DNA from: Arcobacter sp. CECT 8985
GTDB taxonomy: Bacteria > Campylobacterota > Campylobacteria > Campylobacterales > Arcobacteraceae
NCBI RefSeq assembly: GCF_004116495.1
Contig: NZ_PDKC01000013.1
Location: 1-64,000, forward strand
Direction of reading: 5' to 3'
DNA length: 64,000 nt
Shown here: piece after piece, positions 34,319-42,743 of the stretch
Layout of the letters: each line of letters begins with the position of its first letter
Numbering within the stretch: the stretch's first letter is position 1
The notes under the pieces: model-generated
Told to the model about the DNA's origin: nothing
What the model saw: only the letters and a program-made list of their open reading frames with translations
The model's database searches: none
Position numbers and translations under genes: made by a program

Positions 34319-36415
34319 TTATTTTTCTACTCTTCTCCAAATACTCATTTGAGATACACTATGTTGAAATTTTCTTGCAGTTTCTTTTATTACAAATGGA
34401 ACATCTTTTAAATCGACTAATTCAAATCTATCTTTTAAACTATCTTTTAATGTATCAATAGTTTTTACTTCTTTATTATCTTTATAAAAACCACCTAACC
34501 AATTATCTTTTGGAGTATACTCTTCTAACCATGTATAAGGTGATAAAAGAACTAATAAACCATTATTATTGACTCTATTTGGAATATCTTCTAAGAATTT
34601 TTGAGGATAATACAATCTATCTATTAAATTTGAACAAAATATCAAGTCATAACCACTATATAGTCCTTTTAAATTACAAGCATCACCTTGCATAAACTCA
34701 ACTTTGTTTTTAGTATCTTCTAGCCCTAAATCTTCTAGTGACACTCTTTTTTCATCAAATAATTCACCCTCTACTCTTACTTTATAAGTTAAATTATCAT
34801 ATTTTATAAGTTTTACCCCAACATTAATAAAATTAGCACTAAAATCAATTCCTAATACATTATCGAACACTTTTGCTAATTCAAAAGTACTTCTACCAAC
34901 TGAACAACCTAAATCTAGAGCTTTTTTTGTATCCATATTTTCTAGATATGGTTTTAATAACTCAATAGATTGTTTTGGAAAGTTTTTTACATTAAAAAAC
35001 TCTTCACCATAATGAAATTCACAATATTGAGAAATAAGCTCATCTGTTTCATATACATTATCATTTAATTTTGTTCTATATTCATTATCAGATTTTACAT
35101 ATCTAAAACCTGCATGTTGAAAGAAATGTTTTCTAAAAGCATATCTAGCACTTTTTAATTTTTCGTTTCCTAAAGAGATAAAAGAACCACCCTTAATTAA
35201 AGCATGTTTATCATCAAAAGTTGGTGTTGTGAAATCATCATATGCATTATGTGTTTCAAATTCATCAAATGGATACATCGGTGTGATACTCCATTGCCAA
35301 ACATTTCCAACTACATCATAAAAATCATCAAATTTATACATATCAACAGGAGTTTGATTAAAATATCTTAAACCAATATTAGATTCTTTTTCATCTGCTT
35401 TTGTGTAGTCATATAGTCTATAATATTCATCTTCAGTTGGAAGTCTTACTTCAAAACCTAATTTTTCACTTTTATATTTACAAAAAGCTTCTGCTTCATA
35501 TACATTTATATCCACAGGAAAATTTAATGGTAAAGGTACAATATTATTAATTTGTCTTAAATAATATTCATTATCTTTTTTTATCCAAAAAGTTGGCATT
35601 TTTGCTTGGGTAAAATCAAGCCATTTTAATCCATCTTTTGAAAAATAGTTCAATTTAGAGTATCCACCATCTTTAACAAATTCTAAAAATTCACCATTTG
35701 ATACAAGATATTTACTAGCTTTAAAATCTTTAATTGTTGAACGGTGATAAGAAAACTCATTATCCCATCCATAATAAATAGGATTTTGTCTATCTTTTTG
35801 TAAAACAACTTCTGAACCTTTTACATCAACTAACTCATTTTGAGGATATTGTTTACTATATTTTGTACAATAAGAAAAAGGTTCTTCTTCAATAAAATGA
35901 GATATTTCTAACTCCCTTAATAATACTGAAGATGTCTCAATATGTATATTTTGATGCTCTATTCCCATCAAAATAATCCACATAGGACTATCCCAATTTA
36001 TTGGCATAGTAAATTGTATATTATCAATTAAATCAAGAACTAAATTTTTAACATCTTCTCTATATTTTTTTACCTCATCAAACTCTGGCCAAACATAGTG
36101 CTGACTGCTTAAATCATCCCAGCTCATCTCATCTACACCAATTGCAAACGTATATTCAAACTTTTCATTTATTCTTTTATTAATAATTTTACTAACCATA
36201 AGTTTATTAATAAAAAATGTAGCAGTATGACCATAATAAAAGACCAAAGGATGTCTTAATCTATTGGGTTGTTCATAGATTGATTTTTCATCTTTTAATA
36301 AATCAAATAACTTATCTTCTAGTTCAAATGTTTGAAGGAAATAACTTTTTATTTCTTCTCTTTTTTCTTCAATAGTTCCTTCGCTTAAGTTTATGGTATC
36401 TGCTTTTATATTCAT
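34319..36415 (-). CDS. ovoA: OvoA: 5-histidylcysteine sulfoxide synthase / thiohistidine N-methyltransferase
   Basis: A 698-residue three-domain enzyme of ovothiol synthesis. The N-terminal DinB-like domain carries the iron-binding HX3HXE motif (H154, H158, E160 in IEHQNIHIE). A central formylglycine-generating-enzyme-like sulfoxide synthase domain follows (about 200-440, VVGNVWQWS, IKGGSF, FRKHFFQHAGFRYV). The C-terminal methyltransferase domain (about 490-690) has the SAM motif LDLGCSVGRST. This full-length fusion distinguishes it from EgtB. It joins Cys and His with O2 and later methylates the ring. The PLP lyase OvoB, normally needed in between, is not in the window. Its ATG overlaps the stop of the TPR gene (ATGA). 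Confidence 0.92.
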   Translation of the reverse strand: MNIKADTINLSEGTIEEKREEIKSYFLQTFELEDKLFDLLKDEKSIYEQPNRLRHPLVFYYGHTATFFINKLMVSKIINKRINEKFEYTFAIGVDEMSWDDLSSQHYVWPEFDEVKKYREDVKNLVLDLIDNIQFTMPINWDSPMWIILMGIEHQNIHIETSSVLLRELEISHFIEEEPFSYCTKYSKQYPQNELVDVKGSEVVLQKDRQNPIYYGWDNEFSYHRSTIKDFKASKYLVSNGEFLEFVKDGGYSKLNYFSKDGLKWLDFTQAKMPTFWIKKDNEYYLRQINNIVPLPLNFPVDINVYEAEAFCKYKSEKLGFEVRLPTEDEYYRLYDYTKADEKESNIGLRYFNQTPVDMYKFDDFYDVVGNVWQWSITPMYPFDEFETHNAYDDFTTPTFDDKHALIKGGSFISLGNEKLKSARYAFRKHFFQHAGFRYVKSDNEYRTKLNDNVYETDELISQYCEFHYGEEFFNVKNFPKQSIELLKPYLENMDTKKALDLGCSVGRSTFELAKVFDNVLGIDFSANFINVGVKLIKYDNLTYKVRVEGELFDEKRVSLEDLGLEDTKNKVEFMQGDACNLKGLYSGYDLIFCSNLIDRLYYPQKFLEDIPNRVNNNGLLVLLSPYTWLEEYTPKDNWLGGFYKDNKEVKTIDTLKDSLKDRFELVDLKDVPFVIKETARKFQHSVSQMSIWRRVEK

Positions 36416-38625
36416 ATTTTACCTTTTATAATATTGTCTAAAAATTCGATTTTATACTTTTTTGAAATCATTTTGTATAGATTAATTATCTGTTCATATT
36501 CATTGTTATCTATTAGTTTCCAATGATTTTCAATTCTATTTATATCATTATCAACATTTTTATTTAATAATATTTTTGAAATAATATTTTCAATTAATAA
36601 CATTCCCAATCTTTTTATAGATGAAGTTTCATCTAATATTTTAATACCCTGTGCAGTCATATTTTCTACTTTTATAAGTTCGTTATTATTTATTTGTTTT
36701 TTTGTTAAAATATTTAATGCTTGATTATGTAAAACTACAGGCATTTCATCCCTATCCCCAACTGAAGATTTAAGATTTACTCCAATTGAACCTAATTTAA
36801 TAGATTTTTCAATTATACTATTACTATTCATTCCGTTAGTTAAATACATAAATCTATAAGCAATTGACATATTTATAAAAGTCGCTCCATATTCAAAGGC
36901 TCCTAGAGCAGGAATAGATAAACATTTTTTATAAAAAGATATTGCTTTTTCATAATCTTGTTCCCATTCTGCATAATTTGCTTTAATATTATAATAGTGC
37001 CAAAGCCATAATGGCTCATTATCTTCACTATGAGAAAACAATAACTCTTCTAAACTTCTAATACAAGATAAACCCTCTTGCTTTTTGTTTTTATTTCTTT
37101 GACTTACTATAATCCAAGCTTTTCTTTGAAAATACCTAACTTGACAATCATTTGGTTTTATATTTGTATTTAAATCTAAAGATACTGGTAAACTATCATA
37201 AGCTTTATCAAATTGTCCCATTCTTTCATATAGTGAGCATAAATTTACTGAATATTTATTTGGATTTATTTCATAAAGATATTTTACTATTAGTATTGCT
37301 TGATTAAAATGTCCATTTCTTTCAAATAAAAAGATTAATTTATTCAATGAATCAATTGATATTTTTCTATAAATAGAATTATTAGTAGTATCAAAATCAT
37401 CAATATTAGAAGAATCAAACATCATGTTTGCAATATCAAACCAATAAAGATCAATTAATTCATAATGTTGCTTTTCATAAACTGCATCAATAAATTTTTC
37501 TAAAATAATCAAATATCTTCTCTCATCTAAAACTACATCTTTTATGTAATAGTACAAAATAATTAAAGATATAGGATTAGTAAAGCTATTAACACACTCT
37601 TCAATATGATTTCTCAAATGATAAGATAATCTTTTATGCTCATCTTCAAGATTATTTACTTTAACATTATTTGTAAGATATATTTGAAATGACTTTTCTT
37701 GTTTTAAAAAATGAAAATCATCAAAACTTCTATTTATAAAATTTTGAAATCCTGAAATAAGTTGATTTGTATTTGACTTTGTATCTTCTAAAAAGTTTCT
37801 TCCACAATACTCAAATAGTTCTAAAGAAATGAATTTATTTAAATCTTGCTTTATCATCAAAGATGAGCTTAATTGAAGTAATTTAAATAGTTTTTGTTCT
37901 TTACTTGATAATAATAAACTAACCTTATCATCTTCAAAAGAGTTTTTTAATTTATTTATATGAATATTTAAACATTCAAGATTTTTTAATTTTTTACTCA
38001 CTTGTTTTATTTGATCATTTCTAACATAAAAATTTACTATGACAAATCTTTTTAGAATTGAACTAATTACAATTTTCCAAAGCCAATGTTGAGTATCTAA
38101 TAAATCTGCATTATAAATATTTATTTTTGTTTTACTATCTAGTGAACTTAAAATAATTGAAACTCTTTTTAATCTTCTAGCATCTTTATTAAACCATGAT
38201 AATAAAAACTCTTTAAATTGTGAACTCTCACCATCTAAAATAGAAGGCATCATCACAAGACCAATAAAAAATAAACCTACAAAAAATAAAGAGATAGTAT
38301 CATTTACACTCCACTCAAAAGGCATTTCAAAAAGTATCTTTTTTGATATATCTTCATATATTGAAGCTGAAATAATTGCAAACATAATAACTAGAACAGA
38401 AACAATTGAAAATATAAAAGAGAATACTCTTTTTGTAAAATTATATAAAGAAGTTGAATTTTTACATACTTTTGTTAAAGATACTTCAAAGTCATCTATA
38501 GTATCAGTAATAATATATGTAATATTTACACCATCACTATTTTTTGAAACTATTGGATCTTGTTTTGTTTTTCTTGTACTAGTATTTAAAGATGATGTAA
38601 TTATATTACAATTACTTTTACTCAT
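36412..38625 (-). CDS. Membrane TPR-repeat protein of unknown function
   Basis: A 737-residue protein. Residues 1-65 are soluble; two membrane helices follow (about 67-90 and 110-129), then some 600 residues of helical sequence with tetratricopeptide-like repeats, clearest between about 400 and 600 (LFERNGHFNQAILIVKYLYEINP, LYERMGQFDKAYDSL, YAEWEQDYEKAISFYKKCL). The start is the ATG at 38625 (GAGGG site), overlapping the upstream gene by 8 bp; a longer TTG reading has no support. Its stop overlaps the ovoA start. A scaffold at the membrane for the operon's enzymes is one idea; no catalytic motif is visible. The family is not known to me. Confidence 0.8.
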   Translation of the reverse strand: MSKSNCNIITSSLNTSTRKTKQDPIVSKNSDGVNITYIITDTIDDFEVSLTKVCKNSTSLYNFTKRVFSFIFSIVSVLVIMFAIISASIYEDISKKILFEMPFEWSVNDTISLFFVGLFFIGLVMMPSILDGESSQFKEFLLSWFNKDARRLKRVSIILSSLDSKTKINIYNADLLDTQHWLWKIVISSILKRFVIVNFYVRNDQIKQVSKKLKNLECLNIHINKLKNSFEDDKVSLLLSSKEQKLFKLLQLSSSLMIKQDLNKFISLELFEYCGRNFLEDTKSNTNQLISGFQNFINRSFDDFHFLKQEKSFQIYLTNNVKVNNLEDEHKRLSYHLRNHIEECVNSFTNPISLIILYYYIKDVVLDERRYLIILEKFIDAVYEKQHYELIDLYWFDIANMMFDSSNIDDFDTTNNSIYRKISIDSLNKLIFLFERNGHFNQAILIVKYLYEINPNKYSVNLCSLYERMGQFDKAYDSLPVSLDLNTNIKPNDCQVRYFQRKAWIIVSQRNKNKKQEGLSCIRSLEELLFSHSEDNEPLWLWHYYNIKANYAEWEQDYEKAISFYKKCLSIPALGAFEYGATFINMSIAYRFMYLTNGMNSNSIIEKSIKLGSIGVNLKSSVGDRDEMPVVLHNQALNILTKKQINNNELIKVENMTAQGIKILDETSSIKRLGMLLIENIISKILLNKNVDNDINRIENHWKLIDNNEYEQIINLYKMISKKYKIEFLDNIIKGKI

Positions 38626-39184
38626 TAACACCCTCTTTTGCAAGTCTATTTTGAACTGGATCTGAAAATTTATAAGTGCCTTTTTTTACATAATAAGGCA
38701 AATTTTCTAAAGTTTGAGCTTTATACTCATTTACAAATTGTTCATCATAATTTTCAAAAGAATCTTTTAATATATCAAGATACTTAGCAGCAATTACACA
38801 ATTTGTATCGCCAGGTTTTGCAATTTTTTCTTCATTTATTGTCATAAAAGTAATTATATCTTCATCAAGTTTCTTATCAATTACATTAGATTTATCAATT
38901 AAAATATTTGAATAATTTTTTTCTCTTAATTTTAATAATTCCAATTCTTCTTTGGTTATTTTAATTACTGCACCATTTGCATAAGAATTTTCATCTTTTT
39001 GTAGATTTAAAAATACTGTGTTTACTTCTTTTTGATCTTCATAATCTACAGTTTCTATTGCATTCCATACTTTTTTTATTCCCTTTATTTTTACAGGAAT
39101 CAAATCTTCATATGAAATTTTTCTTTTAAATGACTTTTGTGCACTATTTAAATTTATCAATGAACCATATCCAAATAAATACAT
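38618..39184 (-). CDS. Gamma-glutamylcyclotransferase-fold protein
   Basis: A 188-residue protein with the GGCT/BtrG fold signature: the substrate-binding loop FGYGSLIN at 4-11 and the presumed catalytic Glu E88 in LKLREKNYS. These enzymes cleave gamma-glutamyl amides with release of pyroglutamate, including gamma-Glu amino acids and protecting groups in antibiotic synthesis (BtrG). Its start overlaps the stop of the RraA-like gene (TAATG) and its end overlaps the TPR gene. Being in an operon with ovoA, a thiol-histidine gene, suggests action on a gamma-glutamyl thiol or protected intermediate; this is inference. Confidence 0.83.
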   Translation of the reverse strand: MYLFGYGSLINLNSAQKSFKRKISYEDLIPVKIKGIKKVWNAIETVDYEDQKEVNTVFLNLQKDENSYANGAVIKITKEELELLKLREKNYSNILIDKSNVIDKKLDEDIITFMTINEEKIAKPGDTNCVIAAKYLDILKDSFENYDEQFVNEYKAQTLENLPYYVKKGTYKFSDPVQNRLAKEGVNE

Positions 39185-39663
39185 TATATTAGGTTCTCCT
39201 TTGCTATTACAATTCCATCACTATCTATATAAATATAATCACCATTTTGAATATCAACATTATCAATATTCAAATCACAAGCTATTTTACCAGCTTGTAC
39301 TTTTTCATACTTTCTAGGACATGTTCCTTTTGCATAAATTGCAATATCGAATTTTTTTATATTTTGAATATCTCTTACATAGCCATTTATAACCAATGCA
39401 TTATATTTATTATCATATGCAAATTTTGTAAGCTTATCACCAACTACAGCATAATATTGCATCTGAACATCAACAACTACAACTTTACCCTCTCCATTTA
39501 TATTTTTTAATAGTTTTATTAAATCATTGTTATTTTTATCTAATTTTACTGTTATTATTTCACCATATGCTTTATTTAAACCACCATATGATTTAAAATC
39601 TGGTCCTAATACATTTACTTTTTGAGGGTTATTATCACAAATATCAGCTGTAAAAAAACTCAT
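39184..39663 (-). CDS. RraA-like / HMG-CHA aldolase-fold protein
   Basis: A 159-residue protein of the RraA superfamily, colinear with E. coli RraA (start FFTADICD, middle YGEIITVKL, end GDYIYIDSDGIVIAKE). E. coli RraA inhibits RNase E, but Campylobacterota are generally thought to lack RNase E. Here the motif NGYVRD (R97, D98) keeps the Arg-Asp pair used for metal and substrate by the related 4-hydroxy-4-methyl-2-oxoglutarate/oxaloacetate aldolases-decarboxylases; E. coli RraA has Gln instead of that Asp. An enzymatic role is therefore possible. It is the first gene of the left operon and is divergent from the glutamate mutase genes. Confidence 0.82.
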   Translation of the reverse strand: MSFFTADICDNNPQKVNVLGPDFKSYGGLNKAYGEIITVKLDKNNNDLIKLLKNINGEGKVVVVDVQMQYYAVVGDKLTKFAYDNKYNALVINGYVRDIQNIKKFDIAIYAKGTCPRKYEKVQAGKIACDLNIDNVDIQNGDYIYIDSDGIVIAKENLI

Positions 39664-39787
39664 TTGATTTTCCTTCTTAAATTTTAAACTAATTAATTAT
39701 ATTTTACTTATCTTAAATTTAACCAAAATTAGTTACCATATTTACCTAATAAAATTAATTACACACAAAACAAAAATAGGTATATAT
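39664..39787. promoter_or_regulatory. 124-bp shared promoter gap between the OvoA and glutamate-mutase operons
   Basis: A/T-rich gap between divergent ATGs. It must hold both promoters. The partly symmetric stretch around TTAGTTACC...ACCTAA (about 39728-39750) could be an operator but the dyad is imperfect. Confidence 0.5.
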
Positions 39788-40195
39788 ATGAAAGTAGTCA
39801 CAGGAGTAGTAGGGAATGATATACATGTAGTAGCTAATAGACTTATTGAAATATCATTACAAGCAAGAGGGTATGAAGTATTTAATTTGGGAGTTAATAC
39901 TTATCTTGAAGAGTTTATAGACGCAGTTATTGAAACAAATGCCGATATATTATTAATATCATCATTAAATGGTGAAGCAGAAGGATGGTGTAGAGAACTT
40001 AACATTTTAAAATCTAAATATAAATCTTTAGATGATGTTGTCTTTATGCTAGGTGGAAACTTAGCAGTGGGAGAAGCTAAAACTGAAGACCTAGTTCCAA
40101 AATTTAAGAATTATGGATTTGACTTAGTTTTTCATCAAGTAGATTTAAATAGTGGATTAGATGCATTAGAAAAATATGTTAAGGCAAAAAAATGA
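39788..40195 (+). CDS. glmS: Glutamate mutase small (B12-binding) subunit
   Basis: A 135-residue cobalamin-binding domain that pairs with the large subunit to interconvert L-glutamate and (2S,3S)-3-methylaspartate. It aligns along its whole length with clostridial GlmS (GVVGNDIHVVANRL; ISSLNGEAEG; LGGNLAVGE). The cobalt-ligating His is H13 with its D11 partner. The family motif DxHxxG reads DIHVVA, so Gly is replaced by Ala (A16). It is the first gene of a four-gene plus-strand operon and overlaps the large-subunit gene by 4 bp (ATGA). Confidence 0.93.
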   Translation: MKVVTGVVGNDIHVVANRLIEISLQARGYEVFNLGVNTYLEEFIDAVIETNADILLISSLNGEAEGWCRELNILKSKYKSLDDVVFMLGGNLAVGEAKTEDLVPKFKNYGFDLVFHQVDLNSGLDALEKYVKAKK

Positions 40196-41556
40196 GTTTA
40201 CTGCAAGAAGAAAGAGAAATAATAGTTCAAAATGAGTATGCAGATAATTTTGATTTTTCAGAAATTGAAGAGTTTGTAAAAAATGCAAGTAAAAATCTTT
40301 TTATCTCACACAATTTTAAAAATAGTAATAAAATGCTAGTTCAGCCAAGAGGTGGTTTCCCAACTTATCAAAAACAATTTGCATTAAATGATTTTTTTGT
40401 AAAAGCAAATGTTGATGTTTTACCTTTAACAATCGATTCAAATACAAGACTTAATGATTATGCAATGTCAAAAAAGATGTTAAGATTAAGTGAAGAAAAT
40501 GAAGTTGATATGTTAAATGGTTATCCACTTGTAAATCATGGATATAGAACAACTAGAAAAATGATTACACATTTTGACAAACCAGTTAGTTTAAGACATG
40601 GAACACCAGATGCTAGACTTTTAGTTGAGACAGCAATTGCCTCAGGTATTTTTGAAATAGAGGGTGGTCCAATTACTTATCTATTACCATATTCAAAGAA
40701 CTTTCCAATTGATAAAGCATTTTTATATTGGAAATATGTAGAAAGAGTCTGTGCAAAATATTCAACTTTAAATGAACCAATAAATAGAGAATCATTTGGT
40801 CCTTTAACAGCAACACTCGTTCCACCTTGTATTACTATTGTAATTCAGTTACTTGAGATGCTTTTATCACTTGAAGAAGGAGTTAAATCTTTTTCAGTAT
40901 CATTTTCTCAAAGTGGTTCAGTAAATCAAGATATTGTTACAAGTGCAGTATTAAAAAAATTAGCAAAACTCTACGCTAAAAAAATAGATTGTGAAGATGC
41001 AAATATTCACCTTGTTTATCATCAGTGGATGGGCGCATTTCCTTCAAACAAAGAGTATTCTGAATCTTTAATAAACACATCAACAGTTATTGCAAGTTTA
41101 GTTGGTGCAGATAAAATCATAACAAAAACAAGAGATGAAGCTTTTGGTATTCCTACAAAAGAAGCAAATGCAAAAACAGTAGCAAATACTCAATATACAC
41201 TTAGAATATTAAATGGCTTACCAAATATTGTAGATGAAAAAGAAGAAGAGATTTTAACAGAAGAAGTAAATAGTATCATGGAAGCTGTTTTCAATGATAC
41301 TGCTGATACTTTATGGAGAAAAGTATTTAATAGTGTAAAAAATGGAATAATTGATGTTCCTTTCTCACCACATATTATAAATCACAATGAGGTAGTAACA
41401 GTAAGAGATAAAAATAAAAATATCAGAATAATAAAAAGAGGAAAACTCCCAATTAGTGATAAATGCTTTGAATATGAAAAAGCCCAATGTGATCTTAACA
41501 AAGATGCAACATCAATCGTAAATGATATTATACATGATATAGGAATAATGCAATGA
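40192..41556 (+). CDS. glmE: Glutamate mutase large (catalytic) subunit
   Basis: A 454-residue TIM-barrel subunit. Known active-site residues of Clostridium cochlearium GlmE all have counterparts at a constant offset: the arginine claw R53, R86 and R135 (for R66, R100, R149), E157 (E171), Y163 (Y177) and Y167 (Y181). Segments such as RHGTPDARLL, PFGPLTATLVPP-like NRESFGPLTATLVPP and VYHQWMGAFP are highly typical. The protein should thus be an active glutamate mutase rather than a different B12 mutase. Its end overlaps the reactivase gene by 4 bp. Confidence 0.95.
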   Translation: MSLLQEEREIIVQNEYADNFDFSEIEEFVKNASKNLFISHNFKNSNKMLVQPRGGFPTYQKQFALNDFFVKANVDVLPLTIDSNTRLNDYAMSKKMLRLSEENEVDMLNGYPLVNHGYRTTRKMITHFDKPVSLRHGTPDARLLVETAIASGIFEIEGGPITYLLPYSKNFPIDKAFLYWKYVERVCAKYSTLNEPINRESFGPLTATLVPPCITIVIQLLEMLLSLEEGVKSFSVSFSQSGSVNQDIVTSAVLKKLAKLYAKKIDCEDANIHLVYHQWMGAFPSNKEYSESLINTSTVIASLVGADKIITKTRDEAFGIPTKEANAKTVANTQYTLRILNGLPNIVDEKEEEILTEEVNSIMEAVFNDTADTLWRKVFNSVKNGIIDVPFSPHIINHNEVVTVRDKNKNIRIIKRGKLPISDKCFEYEKAQCDLNKDATSIVNDIIHDIGIMQ

Positions 41557-42734
41557 AAGATAGATTATTAATAGATATTGGAAGTACATATTTTAAAGTA
41601 AGTGATTCAGAAAATCTTCAACAACATTTTAGAGATTTTAATAAAGATATTTATGATGATTTAAAATATAAATGTAGTGATATTTTAGAAAAATATAATA
41701 AAGATGATATTTATATTTGTTCTTCTGCAAATGGAGGACTTAGTACTTTAATAATAGGAATTACAAACTCTTTTTCTTTAAAATATGCAAAAAATATAGC
41801 TTTTAACTCAGGTATTAACATCATTGATACTGTTTTATATCAAAATATTGAACAAACAACTATTCCTAGTGATTTAATTGATGTAGTTATAATAACAGGA
41901 GCAATTGATAGTGTTAGTAATGTTTTTGATGAAAGATTATTTAACTATTTAAATGAGCTTAACTATTCAAATATAGTTTATGTTGGTAATGAAAAAGATA
42001 GTAGATATTTAAATGAAAATATTAAAAATTTAATTGTTTTACCAAATATTATTACAAACAAACTTCAAATAAACGAAATGCAACTAAAACACTATTTAAC
42101 AAATTTATATCAAGCAGATATTATGGGAAAAGAAGATATTAAAAATCTATATGAAATTACTAATAATCAAATATATTCTACTCCATATATTGTAAATAAA
42201 ACTTTGCCTTTAATAAATAGTATGTTTAAAGTTGCTGATCCTTTTATTTTAATTGATATTGGTGGAGCAACAACTGATATTCATTATAGTACTACACTAG
42301 TAAATGATAATATGGTAAAAGATAGTGAGTTTGATAGACTTGTATTTAAAAAACTTGGTGTATTTAAATCAAAAGAATCTTTAATATTTGCAGCAAAAAA
42401 CAATGAATTTGTATATGAATTACTTGCATTTTTGAATGTTACAGAACATATATTTGAAGAACAAAGTGATAAAGCATTAAAAATTTTAATGCAACTGGCA
42501 ATTTTTCTAGTTTTATATAAAGTATCAAAAGCCCACCCTTTATATGTTAACCTCAAATTAGATTTACTTAAATCTGTTGTATTAACAGGTGGAATTACAA
42601 AAGTTTTAAAACAAGATGAAGTTGAAAATATTATTGGATTTTTTTATAAAAAGATTTTAAATAGTAGTGTAAAACCAAATATTATATTAGATAGTAATTA
42701 TGAAATTTGGACTTTAGGTATAACACAAAAATAA
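41553..42734 (+). CDS. glmL: MutL-type glutamate mutase reactivase
   Basis: A 393-residue ASKHA-fold ATPase of the GlmL/MutL family, which exchanges damaged cobalamin in the mutase. Two phosphate-binding segments are seen: LLIDIGSTYFKV near the start and ILIDIGGATTDIHY at about 230-245; LTGGITKVLK occurs near the end. It is somewhat shorter than clostridial MutL (about 460 residues), with the loss mainly in the middle and the tail. It lies between the mutase and ligase genes, with a 9-bp gap to the latter. Confidence 0.88.
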   Translation: MKDRLLIDIGSTYFKVSDSENLQQHFRDFNKDIYDDLKYKCSDILEKYNKDDIYICSSANGGLSTLIIGITNSFSLKYAKNIAFNSGINIIDTVLYQNIEQTTIPSDLIDVVIITGAIDSVSNVFDERLFNYLNELNYSNIVYVGNEKDSRYLNENIKNLIVLPNIITNKLQINEMQLKHYLTNLYQADIMGKEDIKNLYEITNNQIYSTPYIVNKTLPLINSMFKVADPFILIDIGGATTDIHYSTTLVNDNMVKDSEFDRLVFKKLGVFKSKESLIFAAKNNEFVYELLAFLNVTEHIFEEQSDKALKILMQLAIFLVLYKVSKAHPLYVNLKLDLLKSVVLTGGITKVLKQDEVENIIGFFYKKILNSSVKPNIILDSNYEIWTLGITQK

Positions 42735-42743
42735 GGAGCTAAA

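Noticed and set aside
34319-36415. Calling the protein EgtB (ergothioneine synthesis)
   Set aside because: The protein carries a C-terminal SAM methyltransferase domain and is about 700 residues long, as in OvoA; no egtD gene is next to it.
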